64,000 nucleotides of DNA from Theristus sp. LFF4_11 (taxonomy: Eukaryota > Nematoda > Chromadorea > Monhysterida > Xyalidae), in contig JASANC010001532.1 in assembly GCA_030248135.1 (NCBI GenBank), positions 62,001 through 126,000 on the forward strand, given 5' to 3'. The notes under the pieces are model-generated. The model ran no database searches. It saw only the letters and a program-made list of their open reading frames with translations, and had not been told where the DNA came from. The translations under genes were made by a program, and so were the position numbers. Shown one piece after another: positions 36,934 through 48,900 of this stretch (positions are counted from its first letter, which is position 1; each line of letters starts with the position of its first letter).

Positions 36934-39900
36934 GGAGTAGGGCATGTTTTTGCAGAAAGAATTGCGGCTGAGTGTAATGTGCACCTGGCCTTCGGCTCCT
37001 CGTATATCAGCGAGCCGTCCAACCATCGAAGTCCGGTGCGCTCCGAGTCAGCGAACGTCGAAATGAACGAACCGAGCGATTGGAACGATTGACTCGTCAC
37101 CTGCACACGTTCATTACGCTGTTTAGGCTGGCCCATTGTGCTGGCGATGCCTCGAATTAACGACAGATGCCACGTTTTTTCAAACTTACCCATCGCGACG
37201 GATCGCCGAGCAGCGCCACGAACACAGGCGCCAGGTCGCGTCGTCGCACTGCCATTGAGCACTGGTTGGAAACCTGTCGAAGAAATCTCCAAAAGTTCCT
37301 TTTTCCACCCAAGTTTTTCATGTTTCACTTCTCAAAACCGTTTTTGTTCGACCTGCGTATAACTTTCGGCGCAACACTTTCGAACGCCCCAGACGGAGTC
37401 CTGGCTGAGTGTGATCAACAGTGGCACGAGCACCCGCTCGGTCACCCTGGTGCCCACGATGGACGCCAGTTCGCCGAGTGTCGATGCGCAAACCTGCATC
37501 AACGCAAACCGTGGCTTTGGTTGGTGTTGCTTGACAAAATGTTTGTGCTCTGCGCATATTGCTCACATGTGCACCCATAAACCGTGGTATATTTCATTCA
37601 ATACTTCGAAACGTAACTTGCGCAACCCAAACGCAGCAGCAAACCTTTCGCACGTGGAACACATTGTCCGAGCAGAGGTTTTTGAATTTCGGCAGAAATG
37701 TGATTAGTGTCCATTCGTAGTCCAACGAGCCAGAGGTGACAAATTTGCACAAGAGCTGCAATTTGACGGTTGTCACTTTACTGTCACTGTACTGCAGTAT
37801 GTTGAATAATGATCAGACGATAGTAACAGCACACAAAGAACAATATGAAACAATGAGCAGAATAATCGCTGATTTAATTTGAATCCCTGAGCAAAAGTTA
37901 TGCGAATAAAAATGGATGTCAGATCAATGTAGAAAAACAGACAACAATCAAATGACAGGATATGTCTACCAATACAAAGTGCACCCAACAGCAACATCAG
38001 CAACCTTGGCGAGGCGCCAAAGATAAGATTGTCTGACTTTTTCTTGGCACAGGAAATATTGCTCCAAATTTTGTTTTATGTGCACGCAGCGCAGCAGGGG
38101 TCGTAAAATAGCAATAAGGAAATGCTGGTTAAAAGAAGCTTGAAAATGACAAACAAGCACAAACCATGAATACACTGAAAAACATGCATCCAAAAAACGA
38201 GCAAAATAAAGCAAGAAACTGAAAGAAAGCCAAAGAGATGTTGGTTTGCGATAGTTTGCTTGCGGCCCAGCGATTACCACCACACCACATGGGACCGAGA
38301 AGTTTCAGTTGGAAATTTCACAATCCGACAAGACTTGGGGGCCCGGGATTATGAATATAAACAGTCCCGAAACAGAATGAATGAAATCCACGAAACACGA
38401 AGCACATCAAAGCTGGCTGTGATATGAGAAGGAAACGACAATTCCGCGGTGCCGCCCACTCTGTGACCAGCGTGAGAGGCGCGGAAAGCCACCAATTTTG
38501 TAGTCCACAAATCACGACCACTTTGACGGCTACGGATTCCGGAATGTATCGACAGAATGAATTCAGTTATCGATTGTGAACCGTTGCTTAGTCAATAATT
38601 CGACGCTTGTTTGTGATAATTTCGTTTTCCCTTGGCACGCTGCGTGCTCATCAAAGCTGGCTGTGATAGCAAACAGTTGTGTCTGAAGAAACAGCGCACT
38701 CCACGACCACAAAACTATCGGACAGACAGATTTGACGGCACGCAACGTCAGCGGCCGCAGTGAACAGTGCTGCAAAAACGTTATTGTTGTTTTCGTCGGC
38801 TCCGCTCGGTAGTATTATTGTTCGTTGACAGTCACACGCCAGTAACAGCACAGTCCGTAGTCGGCTGCCATTTTGTGCTGGCAGCCAGCCAAGATTTTTC
38901 TTTTTTGAATTTTCGAATTCGCTAAGATTAACAACACAGACACCAAAACAGCACTTTCAAACATCTTCGTTCATACTATTTTTCAACGGGTATAAATCTT
39001 AATTAATGCGAACTTTTCTGGTCGTCGCAATATGATGTAATAAATTATAATATAGTCGCAGTATATAGATAATTTAGTCGGACGCTTCCATTTTTTTATG
39101 TTTGCAATTCAATCATTCGTCGGAATTAATAAAAAATCAGTTTTGCCGGCGTCGTGAGTGACGCACGTCAAGGCGAAAAACAGAATAGTGACACGATCTT
39201 GGCAAGGCTTCCAAACGCGATGGTCACCGCCAGAGACAACGTCTCACTACCCATGTCTTTCACCTCGCCGGGGTCTTTCAAACCGGTGAGAAAGAACTTT
39301 TCATTATGGACGAATTTTATATTTATACGAATGCGACAGATCGCAGATCGACACGTCGGTCAATGTGGTGTGTTCAATTTTTTTTCAGAGAACAATCAAG
39401 CTCCAAAGCATGCAAAAGTAATTGAAAAAAACAAAGCAGAAAACAAAGAATAACATAATGAAAAAATACGTTATTTTTTCACAAAAACACAGCAACACAT
39501 AATGACGAAGAACACGTAAAACACAACATGTGTAAAACAAAAACTTCAACGATCAACGAAATAAAAAGAAAAGCAAGAGAAATGCTGGAAGTCAGCCAAC
39601 AATAAACAAGAAAGAAAGAAAGAGCACAATGGCAACGTTCGAACAGAATGCTGGTGTAAAAACGATCTGAGAACGAAACACATGCTGCGCACTAGCAGAG
39701 CAAACGGGATTGAACATTTTGTAAAAAAAACGCGCCACATTAACATCAGTATCAGCATCAGCAGCAACAAAACAGCAAACAAGCAGCGTGGTGCACGAAA
39801 ATGAAATAAACCAACCAACCATCCAGCCTGAAGTTTACACACATAACATTCTCGTCAAAATACGCAACAAAATGCTATGCAATGCAATGCACGCTGAGAA

Positions 39901-42900
39901 TACAAGCAAAAGAGAAAAACAGAAACAGAGGGGAGAAACAGAACAGACAGTCAAGTCAGCCGCGCCATAAAGCACAATCGAGCAGCTATATAGCCAACAC
40001 ACATACACACAACATGCATTACCAACACAAACACACACACAAACGCACACACATACACACACAATCAAGCACAACAACAACAACGCCACACAAACAGAGT
40101 ATACAGCGGCCGTGGCCAAAAGCAATGCAAGCAAGCCAGCAGAATGAGCTGAACTGGATTGCATTGCAGAGGGGGGGTGGCTGGCAGCAAAATGGAAAGG
40201 CAGAGTGGCTGGGCGGTTGGGGAGCAGCAACGCATAGACAAACACACAAACAGCACCAACATTCAAATAAACTAACAACAACAACACGCAAAACTATGCG
40301 AAATACGCGAGCCAACAGTAAGAGCAGAGAACTGAGAAAGGACAGTGAGAGCGACTGAAAGCAATCACACACAACCACACACTGATATACCGGGTGCGCA
40401 GTATGATTCAAAGTCACCCTGTGCTCTGCATACAGGCATACACACAAACACATGGCATATTGTGCAAGCATCTTAGCACACAACAGCAAGCTGGCAGCAG
40501 CAGTAGTCAGTTGGCCAGGCCACGCTTGCACATACTGAATCAGCCGAATAATGGGGGCTGGGTGAGCAGTATATACAGCAACTGAAAACGCAACATAACA
40601 ACACACACATACACACAAACAGCACACGGCTGGAAATAGTGTGGAAACCGGGTAGGGGAAGGACAGTGCGTACATGACAAGAGTAGAATGGCTGGTGTGC
40701 ACACAGAGCTGGCGTGACTGAGAGACAGCTGCCAGCAAGGCGCATGCGCGCTGCAACGAACAAAGACCGTGAATACATCGCAGCACGGTTGTCACGTGCA
40801 CGGGCGCACTGCCAGCTGTGCAAATGCAAATACTCAACATTGCTCGCTCGTGTACTATGGCGCCAGTGCTACTATGCCCGCATTTACGAGACCGATCGAT
40901 ATTATTCGACCCGTATGCACTGGCATGAGTAAAATCATCACGACAACAGTTCTGATAGTGAAAAACAGTTTTCATTCTATTTTATAGTGGTGGAAACGAA
41001 AGGACAATAATTCCTACAAACATAACGAATGCGACATGCTTATTCGATTCCATAAAGCCATAAAATGATCGGTGGCATTGATCAAAAATGATACATAATT
41101 TTTATTAATGAGCATTGTACTTTGTTCAGTGCAAGTACATGATAAGTGTGTCAACTGTGAATAAATACCAAACTGTTAACCGCGCTAAATTCTTCTGGAT
41201 GTCTGTTTCAATAAAATACTTAGCTGATGAACGTTGAATATGTTCCACACTGTAAATAATAACAACAGTGTTATCCAACTTGGAATCCTTTTCAGTTTTA
41301 TTTTAACCTCAGTTGAGAAACCCCACACCAAGAAAAACCAAGAACTCGTTAACAGGAAGTGGAAAATGACTGTTTTCGGTCTTATGGATCATAAAATGAA
41401 ATGCGCAATGCAATCTGGCTGAAAACTGTCCACTGTGTTCAAAATAAAAAGAAACAGTGAAAAAACGCAATACCATATGACTCAACTAAAATCATTGCGT
41501 AAGTGTGATATCCAGAATCAGTAAAAGAAAAATCCCACGCTGCCTACAGCCGCTTACAATAACATCAAAAATAGCTGAGTCATTTGAAAATAACAAAATG
41601 CAAAAAAAATGAAACGAAAAAACGTTACAGAGAAAGGGAAATGCCATTGCATACATCAAGCATTTGTTCTGGTTGGTTGTAGTAGTAGCCGTCGGCGTAC
41701 TGACAAAGGGACACACCAACGTGGATCACACGATTGAAAACCGGACATGTGAAAAATTTCTATGATAAAAGAGCCCCGTTTCATATTCGCAATGACCACC
41801 TGCCAAATGCACTGCTAAACTTTGTTGTGGTTTTATGAAAATGGACATAGGTCGGTTGAGAACAACAAAAGCGCAAAAAATAAGCCGATCAAAAGCAGCG
41901 CGCACAGGCGAGCGCCAGCTGGAACTCAGCCAATATGTTTTGCTGAATATATGCGCAGTTGCAATGGACTGCAAGCACTGGCACTAACTGGAAATAGACA
42001 GAGCGAGATGGAATGGAGGGACAGATGGAATGCGTGGGCGTTGTTGCGAACCAGCTGCGTTGTTGCCAGGCACAGCTGAACGGTTGAAACCAGCTAACTT
42101 AAAAAGCAAAAATTCGGCTGTTTTCTTTTGAAGAAAATTGTGTAAAAATAATAAAACTAAAATTAGAGATGGACCCACCACCTAGGGTTGGTAAAAACCG
42201 GTTTTCTACATGGTCAGAAATTGGTATTTGAACGTGCAAAGAAAGTTAGTCGGATATTTCCCAAATCCCGTTTCACAAAGTTCATTTTTCGGTGTTGCTA
42301 CATAATTTTGCGATATCATCCTCCTAATAGTTTTAAAGTACCAAAATTTTAAGGTTAAAACCGGCTCTTTATTTTCGCAAGAAAAAAATGAAAGAAACCG
42401 TCTTTTTCGAAAAAAAACGGTTTCATTTGCCATGCCAACCCTAGACCCACCCATCCTAAACTAAGCTTACACGATTACTTAACTAAACGTGTTTCGGGTG
42501 TTTGAATTTGGCGATAAGTTGTACGTGATATCTGCAAGCAAAAAATGATTTCATTATTGAATCCTTCACAATCAGCTTTCCATCAATTGAGTTGCTCACT
42601 TACCAAGCTTCAAGCAACAACAAACTGCTTTTTGCGACTGAACATTGTGTCACCAAACAAACAGCACAACAAAATATACGCCCGAAAAGACACAAGCTGT
42701 TATCAGCTTTCTGTAGAATCATATGACTTTTGAACCAGTGAGAATAGAGCAAGTGACATCATTGATAGTGAAATAGTGAATTTACATTTTACATGCAGAT
42801 TATTTGAACAGTATCGAAAAATTCACATTTATTACGCTGTTACACTATGAGCGGAATGACATTGAGTGACGTTAGGTCATAAGTTATTCATAAAAGTCAC

Positions 42901-45900
42901 CAATGGAGACTGCTTTCTTTAAAAATATGCAACAAACAGATGATTGAGTTTCACAAAAAGGGTGCGCTCTGCAGTTTGTGTACTTTCCTCAAAGTTCGCA
43001 GGATCAATTTTAACGAAACACATGTTTTAAAAATGCAAACCGCAAGCAGCTGAAAAACTTCACAAAACTTGAAAAATCTTGGCAACACAATGGAACCGGA
43101 AAGTGTCCCGAAAACGCTTGCTCACCATTCATCCTAAAAGTTCAATTTGCGAATAGAGAGCCTTAGAAAATGTAAAACGAATTTTAACAGTGAATAGCAG
43201 AGCACAGCTGTTTGTTTCCAACGCCAAAAATCATAATAAAAGAGTACGCCGCCAAAAAGACACAAACATAAACTGATTTCAAAAACTTCACAAACTCAGA
43301 ACATCGACCAACCGTGTGTGTGTGTTTGAATGCAGGAAGCGCAGAAGTTTTGATTTTTTACAGCAGCAGTCCACACATGTTCCTGCTGCGCCAGCACTAA
43401 CACGCAACAGCTGTCTTTTCCGTAGCCTGACTTTTTTTTCTTTCTTTGAACAATCTAGAAGCTTCTACCCTCACAAGCCATCAAAGAACAAATCGACAAA
43501 AGAGCCAATTCTCGAACAAGTGTATTACTACACCAAACACCATTCAGTAACACGAAGGGTAAAGTGGAATTTTGAAGAAAGCACTACCAAAAAAACTCTG
43601 AAAAAAACTAAAGGACCCGTTTTCTTTACAAAAAGATGGATAGTAAGAAAGAGCAGTCATAAATTGTGGTGGTAGTGGTACGAATACGAAACGAATTTTT
43701 AAAAGGATGAATCGACAGCAACGATAAATGAAAACGAGTGTGACGCATAAGACGACGCCCACGATAGTTTAAAAGATTTTGATGACGGTTCTGTTGATAA
43801 TTATGATCATGTTAAAATATTGATGATGGTTCATTAGAAATAAACCAAAACGTGTTATCCAGCAACAAACTGACAGTGACGGCCTCGAGGCGCAGCTCGT
43901 CGGCGGCAGTCGGTGAGATCGGTCGGCTGTTTGAGTCGCACAGTGCGAGCAGCGTTGGACAGATTTGCGACTTGAGCACTTCTGCAATGCAAAACCATCC
44001 AAGCGAACACGAAACAAAAGCAAACACGCTGTTTGGAGTTGCGCCACAGATTTCGGGAATGCAACTGCAAGTCACTGTTGTGATTCGAAAGAATCACAAA
44101 TATGCAGTGTCCTATTTCGGGCACCACTTGACTTAAAAGAGTGAAGAGCAACGCAATCGCCAAGAGTTTGCCTCTTGAATCGTGCACACACACTTGACCA
44201 GTTACAGTGGACAAGCAAACGTTCAAATATTTGTAACCTCAGGGCATATCAACCCGACCAAACTGGTAAAAAAACGAGTAAAAAAATGAATGACTGATGT
44301 TCTCATGGGAGAAATAGGTGCACTGGATTTTTGGGAAAATGCGTTAATGCATTTGTGAAGACAAATTCTGCCACTTACCTTCACTTAATAGTTCTTGCTC
44401 CAGCAGAATCAATATGGCCGCTTGGCATGTTTTTCGAACCTGAAGCAAGAAACAAGATTTTAAAACAATAAACAACATTGAATGTGGTGCACTTCTTGGA
44501 GCTACGCCAAGGATGAAACGATGATATCGATTGCTGTTTTCACTTACTACAATCTTGGTACACTTAAACACAAAATCCAATCAAATCAAACACTGATTAG
44601 ACGACGAAAAACGTTCATTTTTCGTAGTTTGAAAATGTAATAAAAACATGTCAGACAGACGTTCTCTGAGACAGGTTACAAGAGAAAAAACCGCGGCGCG
44701 CATAATATTTTTATTACAACATTACACCGCTGACACTTTACAAACGACAAGCAGTACAAAAAAACGGGTCGCTTCTTTCTTCGGTCATCTCTGAAGCATC
44801 CAAAATTCGGGTGACATAAAAACACATGTGCTCTACGACTCCGGCTCTGGCAGAACTCCACGTGTACAAGATTTGTGAACGCCATTGAACGCACTCATAA
44901 AAAGGCAGCACACAACACAGCGAAACAATGAGCAGTTCAGTCAGGCTAGGTGTAGTTTTGAAATGATGAAAAAACATTGGCGGGAGACGGGTGCACTTGC
45001 AATTGTGGAAAGAACGTACAAACTGGTGCACACGTTCCCTGTATGAAGAACAGTCATGCAGAACAGGTCTATTTCCAGCTGCACGTGAAAATTGAGTGGC
45101 CAAAAAAGTTGTCTATTTCATCCATAGATGCTGAAGGTGAGCGATGAAGGCGATCGCTGGCCCATGTCAGACCGAACTGCAAACTAAGCTGAACCTGCCG
45201 TTGGACTTGATTCGTTTTGAACGCAGGGCTTTGTGCAGCAAGCAGGCCAGACTAGGGGCGGCATCATAAGAAAGAAAAAACGTAATCATTGCGCGTTTGT
45301 CATTACGCCTGCCTGGAACACGTGTGCGCTATACCAGTTTCGTTTTTTTTTTCATTTTCAAACCTGCCAGAATGCAGATGCACAAAAAGTGCCATAAAAC
45401 TCAGTGCAGTGAGAGCGATCGGTGCATCGGGTTGGTGTTGGTTGCTGTGTGTGTGTTGTGTGTGTATGTGTGATGCAAGCGCAAGTGCACACACATTGCA
45501 CAAAACGCAGCCACTCAGCCACAAACACGACCCGACCGACACTGGTCCGAAAACCCAGAGCTTTCACAAAACACACACACACACACACACACACACGGAC
45601 CGACTGTCCCGTAGAGTCTAAAAACTTGTCTGTCTCTGACTAGCAGCACACAACACAACATTCAAACCCAAACAAACAAACACACGCACGCACACACGCC
45701 GAGTAGAAAACTGCAAAAACACAGTGAAATCGTGCGGTTGGTAGCTGCCACCGTGGCCACTGTAGCCACGTATGGCCAGGCCGAAACGTAACCGTGCAAA
45801 CCAGTGTGTCTGCGTCTGGTCGCGTAATGCGACAACACACAAGCACTGGGCGCATGTCTATGGGTGGAAGCAAACACACAGTCAGCAGCAGCACACAACC

Positions 45901-48900
45901 TGCGAGACACACACACACAACACCCAACAACTGAACATTCTCTTTACAACGTGTACAAATGCGATGCGTATCACAGCACAACGAAGCATTCTGTTGCACA
46001 CACGACGACCGACAGACTGGGAACGTCGCAGTCGGCTGGGTGGCGCTGTGCGTGGCCACAATCATTGAGTAACTCGACACACCACAATACTTGACAAGCA
46101 TTTAACCGGCCCACAACAACGCCCACAATCACCGTTGCGTTGCTACCATGGACACTGACAATGGATAACAGTTCGGCTGATGATAGAAGATACAAAAGAA
46201 GATGTTTTTGCCACTGGCACGCCCACCGGCACCGACAGCACTGTGTGAACGTGTGTGCCACACTGCGTTAGTACCATGGCGCTCGTTGTCTTGGTGCACT
46301 GTACAGCAGCACGAAAGATGCAATCTTGCACCCCCCGGTTTTTAAGTCATAGACAACAACGGACGCTTGTCGACTGAGTACCGATAATAAAATACCGAAT
46401 TTCCATTTCAAACGCGACGGTATGTTCATTCTTGCTTGTTGTTTGTCGATTTCCTAGACAATGATCGGCAAAACAAAACACCAAACCATCCAGATGAAGG
46501 GGCTCAAATCCACGAACTGACTGCGTCCTGGTGTTTTCGCTGAGTTGAACAATTCTTGAGATAATGAAGAACCATGGAGCAATCGAGAACTTGAACATGA
46601 GCTGGACATTGCCCTTTTTACGACCCACTCAGGTTCAAGCAAACCCATTCCAAACATAGGTGCGCAGACAAGCTTTCAAAATGAAATTGAACCTCGATTT
46701 TTCGACCCGTGGAATGCGGTTTCTTGGTGCTATCAACGTTGCTTCTGAATCTACAAACATTTTACTCTGCAAAGCACCCAATCACAAAGCTCAACGTGCA
46801 TTACTGTTGTAATTCAAACTCAAATGCTAACATTACAGTTCGATCACGTTCAGTAATGGAGCAATACTGCAACTGCAACGTTTTGTTATCACTGAAATAA
46901 TTTGTTATTATCAATTGACATCTTTACATGAAATCATACAATAACAGCGCGAGCGCCAGTCTTTTTTACAACTTTGTTAGACAACACGGGATGTTCACGT
47001 GTGGAGTTTCTGTGCGCCTCGCCCTCAAGATCACCATACACTCGTTCACCATGAAAACGGACACCGCTTGCACATTCCCATGTTCCTGTTCAAACAATTT
47101 AACGCATCGCATCGAGCAAATCGCAAGTGGTTGTAAGAAAACAAAAGTACACGCAACCAAAACAAGGCACGCTGGCTCCAGAAAATTCGCAATACCACAC
47201 CACGGTTAGACAAATAGATCATAATTTGTCAGACAAATAGATCATGATTTTTTTACTAAAAAAATAAAAAATTCGAGCTTTGTTAACTTTGCACTGCACG
47301 GTACCAAACATTCATTCATTCATTCATTCATTCATGTGTCTTCAAAATGAACCTGTATGGGAAAGACAAGCTGAACGACAGCTGTGTTCTGAACAGTTGA
47401 TTGGAAGCTCCGTGAATTTGGTTTTGTCACAGTGAATATGAACAACCATTTTGAAACTGCCGTATTCGAGAGCCTCGTCGAAGAGGAATTGTGGTAAGAT
47501 CGAACTGGTGAGCCCGACGCGACTAGAACACGCAATGTGGATAGTGGATGTGGATGAGTATAGTGGTTGTGAACTGTTTGGGAACCCCGCATACGTTTTG
47601 TTTTTTTTGTTTGAAGGGTTTTTTTTCGTCAAATTTTTCTTGCGTCAATTGACGCAAACGGTCGAAAAATTTTGCGTCAGAGCAAATTTTCTTGCGTCAA
47701 TATGATACCAGTCTAAATCGAACAAATAACGATAAAAAAGCAATATTTTTGCGTCATTCATCACTAAAAGTAGCGTTTTTGACGCCTGTGGTCAAATAAC
47801 AAGGCGATTTTGGCATTTGACAACCCCTGCTGCGCAGAAACAAAGCTTTACGGGGCAAAGGCTTTTGTCATGGCTTTTCAATTTCTAGACTTGATTTTTA
47901 GATCTGTAGAGCGTCTATGACTACACCTGTTCAGACTTGTTCAGTTCAGATTAGAAACAGAACGGAGCGATCAAAAGTTGCAGCTAGGTGGAAGCAAGCT
48001 CAGGATAGGAGCTAGGTGAATCTAGAAACGGTCAAAAGAACAATATACGCCACGATGTTGTTGTTACATCGAACCGTCATCATAACACTGAACAACAATA
48101 TTGAAAACAAACGATGAATCAGCTGACCATGCCATCCATCACATTTGCATGTTATGCATTGTCAGACAAAATTATGAGAAGTCTGTGGTCTGCGCCGAAG
48201 GCGCGGAAAAATTTTCAATCAGTGCATAAATGACCCAAAAATGGCCTTATGACGTCCTCGAAATTTGTTTGCGTCAGCTGACGCAAACGGCCGAATGTTT
48301 TTGCGTCAGCCCAAATTATTTTTCGTCGTTGACGCACGATTTTGCGTCAAAAAAAAACCTGTTTGAACCACAATCTTGTTTTTTGCAGCGCAACGTTTGT
48401 TGCCCTTTGTTAGAGCGTCCCGAACAAAGGAGAAACATGGATGATGCCGAAGGTCAGTCAACCCGCGTTGCGATGCACGCTGCCGAACGAGAGTATAACC
48501 GGAATCGCTGGTTTGCGAATTTTTCGTTCATGAATCAAGAAAAATTCTCTTCGCACAGTTAGCACAGCCGGCGTCTCTTCCAACCGAGGCGCTGCGCGAC
48601 GTTGCCCCCCCCAGGCGCTGCGCGACGCTAGCCTGTCCCGGGGGCGTGCGTTCATTTGCGTTCCGTTATTTCCGGCCCACACATTTCGGCCCAACGTAAT
48701 CACACTGATATCTTCTCATCTAATCACTAATCAGCCAAATGTCGGTTTTCAAATGTTGTCTCATAAAACTGATTTCAACAAGTAACCCAAAAAACGAACG
48801 AGAAACTGACCTGATTATTTGGGTCGCTCAAGAAGTTTGGCAGCAAAGGCGTCAGCGATTCGTGCACATGATGCGATAGCATTGGATTCTGCGCACAGTG

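Larger units (their letters stand above)
44440..48810. other. PPP4R1 intron (4.4 kb) with microsatellites
   Basis: Contains a pure AC run (45571-45596), further CA-rich stretches around 45440-45480 and 45660-45700, and an ATTC run at 47309-47335. A transposon lies at 47616-48359, and a 15-bp direct repeat AGGCGCTGCGCGACG at 48587-48601 and 48613-48627. No nested gene is recognised. Confidence 0.5.

Noticed and set aside
39154..39300. Protein-like stretch on - (LTGLKDPGEVKDMG and onward) inside a PPP4R1 intron
   Set aside because: Short, without a clear start or splice sites, and not recognised; no evidence of a nested gene.
39835..40975. Long open frames (up to 318 codons) on -
   Set aside because: They run through CA/GT-rich low-complexity DNA, which lacks stops on one strand. 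Cys/Val/Leu-rich composition with no domain.
45289..46101. Several 100-150-codon frames on both strands
   Set aside because: They are produced by the AC microsatellite and nearby CA-rich DNA.
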